64,000 nucleotides of DNA, taken from the NCBI RefSeq assembly GCF_958450345.1, contig NC_088784.1, positions 65,373,747 to 65,437,746 on the forward strand, written 5' to 3'. The notes under the pieces were generated by a model. It was not told the origin of the DNA and did not search any database. It worked only from the letters and a program-made list of their open reading frames with translations. The position numbers and the translations under genes are program-made. How positions within the stretch are numbered: the first letter of the stretch is position 1; each line of letters opens with the position of its first letter. This document shows, piece by piece, positions 38,901 to 53,900 of this stretch. The stretch comes from Calliphora vicina. Taxonomy: Eukaryota; Arthropoda; Insecta; Diptera; Calliphoridae.

Positions 38901-41900
38901 CACATAATCATTGTACTTAACTCTGAAAAGTCTATTCGATAAATAAGACTCCAGCAATTTATGAGTACATAGTGGTAGTAAACATTTGATTTTATGTACT
39001 AGACCTTTATGCCATACCTTGTCAAAAGCCTGTGCAACGTCTAAAAAGACGGCAGAACAATATTTCTTTAAAAGATTTCCTAATCTCTCCAGTTTAACGA
39101 TTGACCTGTTCAATGGTGCCATGATGTTCACGGAAACCAAATTGGTGTACTGGGATAATGTTTCCATCATTCAAAAAAGGTATTATCTTTTCCTGGAATA
39201 TTTTGTCGAATAGCTTCGACAAACAAGGGAGTAGGCTAATAGGTCTATAAGAAGATGGCAGGGTTAAATCTTTACCCGGTTTAGGTATCATTATTATTTG
39301 AGAAATTTTCCAATTTTTTGGATAAATTCCTAGTTTCAAGATCGCATTAAACAATATAGATAGCACAATTTTTAAGAAAAAAAATCGACAAATTTATTTT
39401 TCAACAGAGTCAATAAATAGTCAAAACTATTGATAATATACATTCTCTATTTTATTTTCACTGAATTGTTTGTTTAGTTAACATTCAATTTATAAAATAT
39501 AAAGAATTAAGCCCATTTCAATGACTCGAACTACAAGTCGAATTAAAGATTTTTATACAAAATTTCTTTACAATTTCTTTCGGGATTGAGGAGAAGGATA
39601 TAAATTCGAAATTGGTTAAGTTGATTGTGATCAAGTTTCTCTAAATAAGTTATATTGAATGAAATTTTGCTTAAGTTTTTATAAATTAAAGCATTTCAGT
39701 AAAATTGTTTTATGCTAAATTCCCAATTTTTAATTTGATAAATTCACTGAAATTTATTGTTGGGGGATAAGCTAGCTCCTATGCTCATTTCACTGGTTTC
39801 TAATTAAACTTTTTAAAACAATTTTCCAAAACTTTTGTTGAGATTTTGGAATTTACTTTCAAATATCACATAAAATAATGAGCAAATTGTAAATTAGTGC
39901 ATAATTCTCTTTAAAGAAATCGTAAAATTTATTGGCAGAAATCTTCAATTGGCCATTTTGAATCCTTAAAAACTAATTGAACACAATTAAAACTCTCTCA
40001 CAAATCATATGGCTGGTACAACAATTTAAAAAATTGATTTATATGTATTTTGTTATTGTTTTTTTGATAGCCGACTTAGGTTTTTTACTCTGAGTATATT
40101 TTATTCTATGGAGTGAGTAATGTCTAATATATACACTAGAGTGACCCTTATTTTTTACTGATGTTTCAATGCTCCCAATTTATATAATAGTTCTCAGTCA
40201 TATGAAATCCAAATTCTAAAAATATGTATTTAGCAAAATAAAATAACGTTTAGAAAAAATTTTTCAAAGTATTTGAAGTTTCTAATTTTTAATCTTTCTT
40301 GGACAATTTCGATCAAAGGTATAAAAGTGTCCTAGAAATTCAAATATGCAAATTAGTAAGTAAGTTACCCAAAGAAATAAACCGAAATTAAAAGAGGATA
40401 CGCAATGTTTTTTAAAAAAAAAATAAAAAACATTTGCATTTAAAATTTAGTATAACCGAATTTTTTTTTTGGAAATTTTTTAAAATTTCTCTTAAATAAA
40501 TTTCAATGATGTTTAGATTTCATTGTAGATCTGTGTAAATGAAATACAAAATTTATTATTTATTGGACATCAGTCGGATTTGTCATTGCCGATTTTAATG
40601 AAATTTACCACAGTTATTACTTGGGTACGTCAAAGAGTCTGTCCCTTTTGTATGAATCGTAGGTTTTTGTATACAAAATTATTTTATTTTTCAACATAGT
40701 CTCCTTTGAGCTCTATGTACTTTGTCTAACGTTTCTCAAATTTGTTTATCCCTTTTCAAAAAGCAAGATTCGTCGAGGTCATCAAAATAGGTAATTTTTG
40801 TGAGGTGATTTCATCTCTGGAGTCAAATCTCTTTCCGCCGCGACATTTCTTCAGGTTGGAAACAAGAAATAGTCACTCGGAGCTAAATGCGGAGAATAGA
40901 TCGGAGGAGGGAACTTTTTGTAGTCTAAGTTTGTTTAACATGGAAACTGCACTTTTGTGCATTCGATTGTGACAAATTCGGCAGCCATCTTGCGTAAAGC
41001 TTTCTCATAGACAAGTGATCATTCAAAATAGAAACCACTGAGCCATAGGAGATGCCTATGCCTACCACAATCTCTCACACTTTCAATCTCCGATCGGCCA
41101 ACAGCTTTTATAGATCTCAACTAGGCATCCAGAACGTTCCGCATCATACATTTTTTCCAATTTCTCCTCAAGGCACGAGGTAGTCTGCTATCAATGGCTG
41201 TCAGACACATTCTAAATGACGCAGCTTGTTCAAATGTTGACCAAGTCAATTAAAGTAAAACTAATATATCGTCTTAAGCAGAATTCTACGAATTGCTATT
41301 GATTTGGCAATAATTGAATCAAGCTGATTGGATGTTATTGACGCAGCTTGTTAAAATTTTGACAGGATGACAGATGCCTGTTGACAGGTGCAGTGTTACC
41401 CTTACAGTTAAGTGACGGGAAATTTAAAAAGTCGCGGACTTATTGACCCACCGTTGTATGTATTGGAAGTGTTCATCAAATCATACCCCTTTTGACTCGA
41501 CATTCAAAAATGCATAAAAGTGTAAGTACATAACAGAATATAGCTTTTAAACCATAGAATGTACACCAATAAATTTGATGCTATTTGAAAGCCAAGTTTA
41601 TGTCCTTTAAAATTTGATAAACAAATCACACATATTTCAAAAGTTCAATTCAAGAGTTATAAAATTCAAAGGCCTATATCGTAATTTTTGCCATTTTTTT
41701 ATTTTAAAGTACAGAAAGTGACGTTATCATATGGTAGTAGTTACTATATGAAGCACGTAATTCGGTAACATATAGGGCCATACAACTAGGGACCATTTTC
41801 GAGGATCAGTGCTTTTCTTTCTTTGAATTTTTTACTCAGATCTAAAATTTGTTTTTAAAATTGGCCAAGTTAAGAGACTTATTTATAATTTTAGAATCTT

Positions 41901-44900
41901 TGGTGACTTCCACTAAAATTTTCCGAAAAAATTTGTCTTACAGTATTTTAATCCTTAAATATCATTTTATAAATTACTTTTTTAAATTGACTTTTTTAAA
42001 TTTCCACCAATGGTCACCATAAAATTCCACAATATAACCCTGCAAATAAAAATTCTCTCAGCCATTAACTTATAATTTTTTTTCATTTAGTATAATTCTC
42101 TCTTCGACCAAAAAATTTTAATTTGACCGACTGTAAAAAAAACTCAGACGAGCTGGACTATAAGTTTGTTCTACAAAAATAATCTACTCAACATGCCCTT
42201 TCAGAATTATAGGGTCGTAATTATGTTTCAATCAAAAAGTACTAATTTGATGGACAGTGTAATTAGTCATAGCTTCCATAAAAGGCCCGCTTCCGTAAAT
42301 CACTTTAACGAACATAAGCCTCTTAAAAATGTTGATATCCACATAAAATTCAACAGAAATAAGTTTCATATAGACATAAATCACATGACGTAATTTAATG
42401 GCGATCGGTTCATAATTAGTCATAGGTCCCATATCATAACTCTCGAAAAACATTCATGAATATTAATTATTGAAATTGACCAAAAAGAAGTGTTTCTGCA
42501 TATTTACTCAGTGTAAGTTATTATATAGTCGGGCATGACCGACCATACTTTCTTACTTGTTTAGTTTAGGTGTTATGCACCAAAATAAAATATTTACATG
42601 TGGATGCAATACGAAACGTATAAGTAATATTTGTTTTTACTAGAATAATTAAAAATAAAGTATACGTTTAGGCGTTTCATTAGAAAGTGTGAAGAGTATG
42701 TGCGTAATGCATTCATAGCGGATATGGCAAATTCAGCATTATTGTGATGCGATACTTACTCTGTATGGATGGAATATCATTTTTGCCAAATAAATCGAAT
42801 AATTGATGAGTTATTTGAAATTAATTTGTCTTCATTAAATATTTATGTTCAAAGTTTTATACAAATAACCTAGATCTAATGTAAATTTGTATCTATCTCT
42901 CATACTTTGGAAACTTTAAGGATTTTTTGCAATACAAAAATAATTTTCTATCGTACATAAAGTTATATGAAAGTAGGACATAAAGGTGTGTGTTTATTGA
43001 GCTATTTTCTATACAAATTTATGAATGAAAATAATGATGAGTCTTTCAAAAACCAATATGCAAATATTGATTTTTCGTGACCGTACGTTCGTAATTAAAC
43101 AATATTTTTTTTCGTGAGAGTATAAGTGAATCTGTGTGACACAAATTTTTAGTTCGTTACATTCACTCGCACCTTTCTGCTTAATAAAATAGATTGTTCA
43201 CTAAATAAAGTAGAACAGAAAGTCAAATTGAAAAAAATTAAATAAAAATATATTTTTTCCGCTTTTTTTCTATCTAAACCACACTAGAGGTTTTATTTTT
43301 AAATTAAAAAAAATACTTTCATTATATATTGCTCCTACACAACCCCACATGTAGATAAAAGTATTTATTTAATTCCATTTGCCACAAAACAGGGAATTAC
43401 AACAAAAACATTTGTTGTATAAACAACAACAAACCGCAGAAAAGAAAAATAACATTTAGAAATTTCTTTAAACAAAAATAAGAAGGAAAACAAACACAGC
43501 TGTCATCAGTGGCAAAGATAAGTACATACGTACTTTACATACATACGTATTACTTACAAATGTCTGAAGTATTTCTGTTAATACGCACAAGTTTGTGTGT
43601 GAATATGTTAAATACAAGTTATGTGTAATAACGTACAGTGGGACGAATTTTACAACTGTTTTAAAAACCATTCATAAAACACATAATTGATAAAAATTAA
43701 GCCGTAACAGTAGATAAGTTACAATCAGGGGCCAAATTACCGCATTCGTGATCGAATGATCTATCGTATTGAAAAATGATTTCGATATTGAAGTTATGAT
43801 AAAATGTACTAAATTTCTTGCTCGATATCGAATGCTATAATCTCAAATAAGAAAATTACGATCAATTTTATTGGATATCGAATGAAGTAATTTGGCCCCT
43901 GAACACTTCTTTACAACTCGTTACTTTTGAAAATGTAGATTTCGACATTAGACAGATTTTTACCATATTTATTAAAATATAACCCAATGTGCTGTGCATT
44001 AATATGTACATACATATGTATTGCGTAAACGTCTGCATGTGTCGTCTTGTTCTTGGGAAATCCCTTGACAAATTTATAAAATGAGTTGTAGAATTTCTTA
44101 CTTTCTGCTTCTTGTTTCATTTATCTAAAACGAAATTTAATGTCCTCCAAAGTACAAGGTATTCTGATTATATTGCGAGTGTGACTAACTACCATCAAAT
44201 GGTTTTTATATCTTAAAACACGCACTAGTTTCGAACACAAGGAGGTAATAATTTTTGGATTAAATTGTAGAAGAATATACTTTTATCAAAATTTTTCATA
44301 CAGAATACCACAGCAGATCACCGGATCAGGTATAAAAATAAGTTTATAGGTCTTCACTCCTAGAAATAAAGGTTGAGGAGCCAAAAATATGGGTCATTTC
44401 ATGTCAAGTGATTCAACTTTTGAAGTCGATGTCTGATTTTGCAAAAAATGTAAAAAATTTTATGTTTTGAGTTACAAAACCTTTATTTTGATAGATATCC
44501 AACTCGCATTCCACTAAGCGACCAAATATGTCTTTAAGGAAAATATATAAGCTTTCTTTTGAGAAAAAAGGACCCATTTTGAAAAAAAACGTCAAAAAAG
44601 TTTTTTATTTCGAAAAAAAATTTAAATTTTTTTTATTTTTTTTTCGAAAGATTAAAGAATAAATAGATATCTAAACTATTTGGGACACATTTTGATAAGA
44701 ACAATCTATATATATATTATTTATTTATTTACATGATATTAAAACTTATATTAATATAAGACTAATATTAAAAACTTAGCGAGAGCAACGAAGGCTATAA
44801 GCTTCTATATATATAAAAATGGATGTTTGTATGTGGGTATAAATTCAAAAATTGGCTGGAGCGATTGTAATGAAATTTTCAGAATAGTCTAGCGGGTAAC

Positions 44901-47900
44901 ACTGTTAAGTCAGATTTTTGATTTTCGGTCTGTGGGCGGAGGGGTGGAGGGGTGGAGGGGTGTGGCAAAATCAAATTTTTACATTATACCGCTAATGCCA
45001 CTATATATATAAAAAACCGCTGGACCGATTTTGATGAAATTTTCAGGGAATCTTCAGAATAGCCCAGCGGGTAACACTGTTCAGAATCACTGCTTCACAA
45101 ATGCGTCCCAGTGCATCTTTATTGATAGCTGCAGAGATACCTCAATAGCATAACGAAAGACTAACTAGAAGCCAATCGCTTCCGGATTGGCTGGGGGAAC
45201 GTGCAATTTTGGCATCAAACAATTATGATGTTAACAAACTCGATGACCAAATACAATTGAAAGTGCCTGGCGAAACAATAAAATACAAATCGATTGACAC
45301 AGTAATGAACGAAGAACCAACCAGTTTGGCCAAAATGTCAAATTTTGACACTCTAACTCAGAGAGTTCTCGATCGATCTTGTTGAAAAATTGTATATGAA
45401 ATACTATCCAATAGGACTAATCTTGGTGCAAATTTTATACCGATCGGAAGACACCAAGTTCAAAAGTTGTTTTACTAGACATGAAATCTCCAAATATATA
45501 TGGTGTATTTTATAATTGAAAGGAAACAAACACTTGGTACACAGGTAATTTATTTTCATACAAAATTGATATAAATAATTCTTCCTTTTACTCCTGCCAG
45601 GAACATAGGGCCGTCACAAGATTATTTTAATAAGTTCGATCTGATGAACAATCTTTAATTTCATTCCAACACAGTTGTAAATGGCATAATTCAGTTTCAA
45701 TTTACCATCTCCTGGTGTGTGATGGTCTTCCAATACGCCGTCTGCTCTGCGGATTACAGTCTATGACTTGTTTAGCAATAGCGTTGTGTATGTCCAATCC
45801 AATTCCATTTGAGTTTGCGGATTTCAATTTGGATAGGCTGTTGACCAGTTTCTGAACAGAGACGATAATTTGAGATTGTTCTAGGCCTGAATAAGCGCAG
45901 AATTTTTATCAGGTATTTATTTACAAAAAATTTTATGGAATATATGTCACGTAGTGCTGCATCTACGTCTCACATCCAAACAACAATGTGGACTTCACAT
46001 TCGAATTAAATATATTTATGTTCGTAATAGTTTCTAATAAAATCTTCAATGTACCAAGTTTTTATACCCTTCACACTGAGTGAGTATATATAAATTTGTC
46101 ATTCCTTTTGTAATTTCTACATTTTTCCTTTGCGACCCTACAAAGTATTGTTACGAAATTGTACTTGAATTCAAATATAACGATTTTAACGGCTGATTTA
46201 AAGTTGCATAATGCTTTCAAAAAGCAGTGTCCAAACTTTAACATATCTGTGGGCATTATTAACATTGAATAAAAGCATTCAGTTGACCATTGATCGTAAG
46301 TTGGCAACGCTGTTTGCTGCGACCGTATATTCGAATTCGAATATTCAGTTAAAGAACATTGTAGAAAGTACACCACAGATGGCGTATGTATTAGAAAGCT
46401 CTATACAGTTAAAAGCAATCTATAATGCAGATGCCAGTGTTATAAATAGTGGCAAAGGTTGAAGTAGTGAGTGATTTTATCAGACACGTTTTTCGAATAA
46501 ACATCAACTGAGTGCCTTAAAGTGTGTTGTATTTTTCAAGTGAATTCGTGTACATTATAAAGTATGTCTGTACTTCTGCCAATTTATAAACGTGTATAAA
46601 AAACATTGAGTGACTATTTAACTCTGTGGTTGTTGTACATTTTAAATAAATAAAGAGTTGTTACAATTTTTAAACTACTAAACGGCTTTTATTAGCAATC
46701 AAAAGTATCCGGTTTATTTAAAGGAAATAAACCAGCGTTTTGAAAAGGTTAAAACGTAACAGTATATATGTATATTCTGGATCGTTATAGATAGCGAAGT
46801 CGATATAGCCGTGTCCGTCTGTCTGTCTGTATGTTGAAATCAACTTTCCGTACACCCCAAATAACTTACATACATGATTCATACATCAATATATCGGGAA
46901 TTCTTCCGGCTCGGTTGCTATTTAAAATCAACAAAATCGGCCCACAAATGGCTTAGATATAAGGAAAAATCCGAGACAACCTCGATGTTTGCCCTATATG
47001 TGGATTATTAAGTCATTAATATAGACAATATGGATATCTAATGATAGATATTTCAAAGTCCATTGCAACAATGTATATAAGGCTATAGAAAGTTGGACCT
47101 ACAATGGGTCAAAAAAACTTTTTTGTCATAAATTGTTTTTTTAAATTTTTTTTAAAAAAATTAAAAAAAATTTTAACTAAAATTTTTTTAAAAAAAAATT
47201 AAAAAAACAATTTGGAAAAAAAAAATTTAAAACAATTTAAAAAAAAAAAATATTTTGTTTAAATAAAAATATTTTTAAGTATAATTTAGTGAAGTGTATA
47301 TAAGATTCGGCAAAGCCGAATATATCTCTCTTACCTGTTATTTTTACAAACTATATATATTTTTTTTAATTTTAATATGAAATTAAATTTATTCGATTAT
47401 TCGAGAATTGATTTTCTATTTTAGACGGAAAATTTTTACTCATTTGAATGAAAAATATATTTTTTTCGATTATTCGAATAATTTTTATTCGTATGATATG
47501 CATAAAATTGTATGATTTCTTATGTTCGGCCATTATCAGTTTTACTTTTTTTAGTGGATTTATTATAATTTTTAAAACCTTTGTAGGGCTCCATAAATAT
47601 ATGCATTGTAAGAAACATACATATTTATAACATAAATTTAAATTACAATATGAATGTAACCATGTTTATTTAAATTTCTGTGTTCAGTTAAAGTATTTGT
47701 TACTTTCACTCTGCGTATTATTTGTTATTTTTTTTTGTGTAAATTGTTTTTAATTTTATCACAATTTATTATTGCTTTAAAGTAAATGAAATTGTATTTC
47801 ATGTCAACAAATGTGATTTAGATTAAAAATTTGAATTTGAATTTGTTTATTTTGCCTTCTCATTGTTTGCTCCTGTGTTACCGAGTTTAACGTAATAATT

Positions 47901-50900
47901 TCCATAAATATTATGTATTTTTATTCGGTTGCTTATTTTTAAGCCAAAAACACACATGTTTGTGTTTATTCTTCGTAAACAAAATACAAAATTTAAGAAA
48001 AACATGTAACAAAAGTCTTGCAAGAACAAATCATAAAGTCTATAAAAATCCACATGTTACACAATAAATATGTAAATTGTTTCTATTTTGTTTTCTTTTT
48101 AGCATTTTATTATTTATTAAGATTTTGGAAAATTGTATTTGGACCAATGCAAATAAAGGTTTTGTAAATGGTTTATGGCATAAGGAAAAACAAATCTGGG
48201 TAAACTATATAAATTCTATGGATTTAAGGAAATAAAATTATGCTGAAATAGAAAAAAAAATAAAAAATATAGGAGACAGTTCAATCTAGTGCAAATAAAT
48301 TTATAATTGCGCATATGAGGAAAATTAAAAATGTTGGAAAGTAGTTGAGATTAAACTCAGAATCAGTTGCGTTCGTTAAAGGTTGACTGTGGTGGTCTAG
48401 TCAGATTTCAGCATCTCGTAATAAATAGGACCCTTTATATCGAATTAGCTTAGTATCATAGATATTTGGCTTAGATGCCGATTCGTCTGGTTGGCCGGCT
48501 TCTTACTTACTTCTTCCTTTTTACTGGAGAATGCTATTAACATAAAGTGTAATACAACTATAATTAAAATGCTTGACACTGCACAGTGGGGCAGAATCGA
48601 TTTTTTTTGTTGAAATAAATCTGGCATTTCTAAACGGCTGGTCCGATTGGAATAAAATTTGACGTGGGCGTAGCCAAGGAGTATTCGAGTTTAAGTAATT
48701 AATTAGGGTACCTTAGGGTGGCCCTTAATAAACGAAAGTTGGATTTTGGCCATTCTCACCCTCCAGTTTGGTGAACATTAGCAAAAAAATCATCCTGAAA
48801 AAATTTTAGGTAAATCGGTTGGGGTTAAGACGTGCCGCAAGCCCTCTGAAGTTTTGAGATGCATTTACAAGGGGAAAAAATGCATTTTTTTCAGTTTTTG
48901 TAAAAATTTTGCCATTAAAAAATTACTTTTGTAATTTAATTTAAAAGAATCGAAATGTGTACGTAATTGTCGTTCTAATGAGACATAAAAAACAGAAATC
49001 GGTCAAAAAATGTTAAAGTTATTAAAAAATCGCCAGGCCATTAATGTGTCTCAGGCCACTAGAACAAGAAATGTTGGAACAAAATTAACATATTTTGAGA
49101 AATATTAAAATAAAAGCTCATTTTTACTTAAAATATGTCCATATTTACTTGTATATGAGTTTTTGTCTTCGTAGGATACCGTTAACCTATTCTTAGGTAT
49201 GAACAAAAAAATTTAATTTTTTTAACGGCAGTTTCAAAACTCCATTTTCAAATTTTTAAAAATTTTGTTAAACAAATTTCAGAATTTTTTGATCATCTCA
49301 TTAGGATTTATTAAGAGTATAATAGGGAATTAAATCGTGAAAAAATTATGAAAATATCTCTTATAGTTTTTCCGTACCTGCGATTTAAATTTTGAAATTT
49401 TCGAGAAAAACCAATTATTTGGCAATTTTTAGGCCAATGAGCTCTATTTTCTTACTCTTATGAATTTTAAGCAAAACTTAATTAGAATATTATAGTCCAG
49501 ATAATTCTAAATATACTCTGAAACTTTTACTAAAATCAAAAAACGTTAACCCTTAAATCGTGAAGGTCAAAGGTCAAATTTTTCAATATTTGGAATTTCT
49601 CTTGGAAAGATTTCGAAATGATCGAAATGTTGTATATTTTTGGGCCGATTTTGATGAAATTTAACAAAAATATAACACAAAGCCTAGTATTTACAAAAGC
49701 AGCAGAAAAATTAAAATTAACCCTTATAGCACTTGGTGTTAAAATGACCCCAAACTTCTAAAACCATAAAAAATTATGATTTTAAAAGTTTGGTGTCATT
49801 TTAACCCCAAGTGCCATTAAGCGTTAATTTCCATTCTTGTGCTGTTATTATAAACCCTAGAGTTTATGTTATATTTTTGTTAAATTTCATCAAAATCGGC
49901 CCAAAAATATACAACATTTCGATCATTTCGAAATCTTTCCAAGAGAAATTCCAAATATTGAAAAATTTTACATTTGACCTTCACGATTTAAGGGTTAACG
50001 TCTTCCGATTTTAGTAGAAGTTTCAGAGTATATTTAGAATTATCTGGACTATAATATTCTAATTAAGTTTTGCTTAAAATTCATAAGAGTAAGAAAATAG
50101 AGCTCATTGGCCTAAAAATTGCCAAATAATTGGTTTTTCTCGAAAATTTCAAAATTTAAATCGCAGGTACGGAAAAACTATAAGAGATATTTTCATAATT
50201 TTTTCACGATTTAATTCCCTATTATACTCTTAATAAATCCCAATGAGATGATCAAAAAATTCTGAAATTTGTTTAACAAAATTTTTAAAAATTTGAAAAT
50301 GGAGTTTTGAAACTGCCGTTAAAAAAATTAATTTTTTTTGTTCATACCTAAGAATAGGTTAACGATATCCTACGAAGACAAAAACTCATATACAAGTAAA
50401 TATGGACATATTTTAAGTAAAAATGAGCTTTTATTTTAATATTTCTCAAAATATGTTAATTTTGTTCCAACATTTCTTGTTCTAGTGGCCTGAGACACGT
50501 TAATGGCCTGGCGAATTTTTAATAACTTTAAAATTTTTTAACCGATTTCTGTTTGTTATGTCTCATTAGAACGACAATTACGTACACATTTCGATTCTTT
50601 TAAATTGAATTACAAAAGTAATTTTTTAATGGCAAAATTTTTACAAAAACTGAAAAAAATGAATTTTTTCCCCTTGTAAATGCATCTCAAAACTTCAGAG
50701 GGCTTGCGGCACGTCTTAACCCCAACCGATTTACCTAAAATTTTTTCAGGATGATTTTTTTACTAATGTTCACCAAACTGGGGGGTGAGAATGGCCAAAA
50801 TCCAACTTTCGTTTATTAAGGGCCACCCTAGGGTACCTTCGACATGTAAAATTTCAAAATTCCAGAGCAATATCTATTATGAATCCAAAAATAAACGATT

Positions 50901-53900
50901 TTCAATTTAAAAATTTAAAATTAAAAATATAGTAGATTTTTGCTGTTTTTTGGGCGAATAGGTGACTTAACTCTTTTTTTATTAAAAAAAAATACTTTAT
51001 TTAAGAAGAAACAACAATTTCATGGCTTTCTCTAAGTTATCTTTACGAAAAACATGTTGGTATAAAAACTATGTTCTATTTTTCGAATATGTCGGCCTAA
51101 TGCCCTTCGGAAATTGACCTATTGTTTATAAAAATTTCAACATTGAGCCACATGTTCTAAAATCCCGAAGCTGAGATCAGAAAACGGAAAGCAGGTTTGG
51201 AAACCTTGATATGTTCCCTATTTATCCCCAAAGTATTTTCCCAGCACCGAAGGAAATGTGGACCCTATGTGCAAAATTGTAAAACATACCATTTTTGGCA
51301 TTTTCGTTCCAATTTTTAGGAATTGCGGGATTTTCTTTGAACTTTTGACAAGTTTTTTACACTTTCCCTAGGGGAAAAGGAACTAACACCAAACTTATCA
51401 CGTGACAGTTCCAAAGTAGTAGGGACCGGTTCCAGTTCTAACACTTTATATGAAGGGGACCTGTCACTTTAACATGGGGATGTCCTAGGAAGGGGTTAAC
51501 TGACACCTATTTGACTCTTTGTGACAGGTCTCTGAACTTACCTAAATGGACGTATTCAATTTCGGTTAATACAAGACCTGTCTCATATATTGTCCCAAGT
51601 GAACAAGTCGCTGAACTAACCTAAGCGCACTTATTCTATGTCGGTTCAACGTATTTTAATAATATTTGGTAAAAATAGTTCAAACAATTTTAATTCTATT
51701 TGGTGACCAGTTTCATAATAAACTGAACCGGTTCATTTGCGTTCATTATGTGACCTATCACAGTGAGCCGAAAAGATGTGATTTCACCACTTTCTAGACC
51801 AACATCATGCCATATAAAGATATTGAACATAACATACACAAAACCCAGTCACAGGACTAATTTTGTGTCAGTTACCTTTCCTCAGTAGTAACTACTAGGG
51901 TATTCATTCGGCTAATGATCGTTCGATTAATCGAATAATTTCTTACGAATAATTATTCGAACAATTTAAAAATGGCCATTTTCGAATAACGAATAATTCG
52001 AACAATTTTATGTAGAATAATCGAATAAAACGATTAAATGTTCATATCGCTCATTTGCTGCAACAACGTCATAATTCAAAAAAAGGCGTTTCGAGAAAAA
52101 CGGCTTTGAATGTTTTATAACGTTTTACTATTTCTTAAATAAATTTTCAACACACCATGCGATTTCAGAAATAAAACCTGATTTAAATAGTAGATATTAA
52201 TATCTTTCTAATCTGTATTTAACCCAAAGTTTTACTTGCCAAATATACGAGAAAACATGAATTTTAATTTTGACGTTTACAACGAAAAAACTCTCTCATA
52301 CAAAAAATAATTGACTCAGTTCAAAACACCCGGATTTTGAGTTATGACGTTGTTGCAGCAAATGAGCGTATATATTTAAATTTATTAAATTGCTTAAAAT
52401 TTTTCAAATTTAAATAAGTAATAATGACTCACAAAAATTTTATTGTTTCTGAAATTCGACAAATAACTAAAGACAAATGGACTTTCGATCACTGTAGATG
52501 ATTGTTCCGACAGCTCCTTCTATAAATATATAAATATTACTGCAAGCAGTTACAATTCTAAAAACAAATCTTTCAAAATTTTTAACTTAGGTCTTGAACC
52601 AATGAAAATAAAAGGTACGGAATAAAATATTTGTTATTTAGCTGGCGAATTATTAGAAGACTCAAAATTTTAACTTAGATTAAAGTGAAGTTGAATGTGA
52701 TGGAGAATGTGATTTTGAAACGGTCGTCGAAAGTGATATTGAGGATGACATTTATAATGATTACATTGAAATAGATGAAAGCCATGATCTTAAAATATAT
52801 GTATATAAGTTATGTTATTAACCACGTACGTAAGTACAAATATTGCAAAGTAACGTTTTGTTGCAAGAAAAGCATTGAGTTCGTCTTATACATGATTTTG
52901 AAGATCGTTGAATATCTTTGTCTAACATGGTAATAAACTTTTTGCGTATTTGTAAATGCGTCAATCATGCACTGCCTGACTTCAAATTAGCCACGTTAAC
53001 TGACAATAATATCAAACTTTGCACAGATTCCCTTTATTGTGTAATTCCCCAAGACCACTTTATTAAGCAAAGATTCGGCAACATTGATAGAGCTTGATGT
53101 ATAATACAATTTGTTATAAATAATTTAGATAAAGTGAATAATTAACGACATACAAAAGTTCTTAATACGTTTATATTGTATTTGAATTCAGGATCATGTC
53201 CAACTACACAGAGAAAACAGATTCGTGATAGCAACCGAATTTGTTGCCAATCGAATGATTCTATCTTAGTGACCAAATTTTACAGTTGTGACTACAATAT
53301 TTTGTAAGGGATAACTAAAGTTAGGTTCCCTCAACTGAAATTCTTCTTTATCAACTGACTTTCTGTTGTTAGAACTGAAAAATTCTATGTGTGCAACCGA
53401 ATCATTCGATTGGCAACAAATTCGGTTGCTATCACGAATCTGTTTTCTCTGTGTAGATACAATTTTTTATAGCTTAGCTCGGAAACTAAAGGGTTTGCTA
53501 GTCAATTGTTTTGTAGATTGTTCGGGAGTTATTCTGATCAGAATATTTCTGTTGAATATTTAATGATGGACTTTGTTTTCGAATGTTTTTTAACATTATC
53601 AATCAATACTTGAATTGTTAACATTAACGTTATTTTTTGTTTTTCTTTAACAATAAAATATTAAAAAACCGACATCAAAACTTCATTCTTTACTTTTTTA
53701 AAAAAAAATTTAAATTATTCGAATAATTCGATTAATTTTGAACGTGTGATCGAATTATTCGAACAAGTTAAAATCTCTTATTCGAATTATTCGTTTTATT
53801 CGAACAAGAGAAAAATCGAATAATTCGAATACCCTAGTAACTACACTTCAAACACTTTAACACCTATCATAATTCGTTCCTTTTTGTAATAATTTTGTAT

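Noticed and set aside
43726..43901. 8-bp target duplication for the CAGGGGCC MITE
   Set aside because: Flanks GTTACAAT and AACACTTC do not match.
52640..53110. Possible hAT transposase within the 51896-53836 element
   Set aside because: Short stop-free pieces with acidic or cysteine residues but no recognisable catalytic or dimerisation motif; kept only as a remark.
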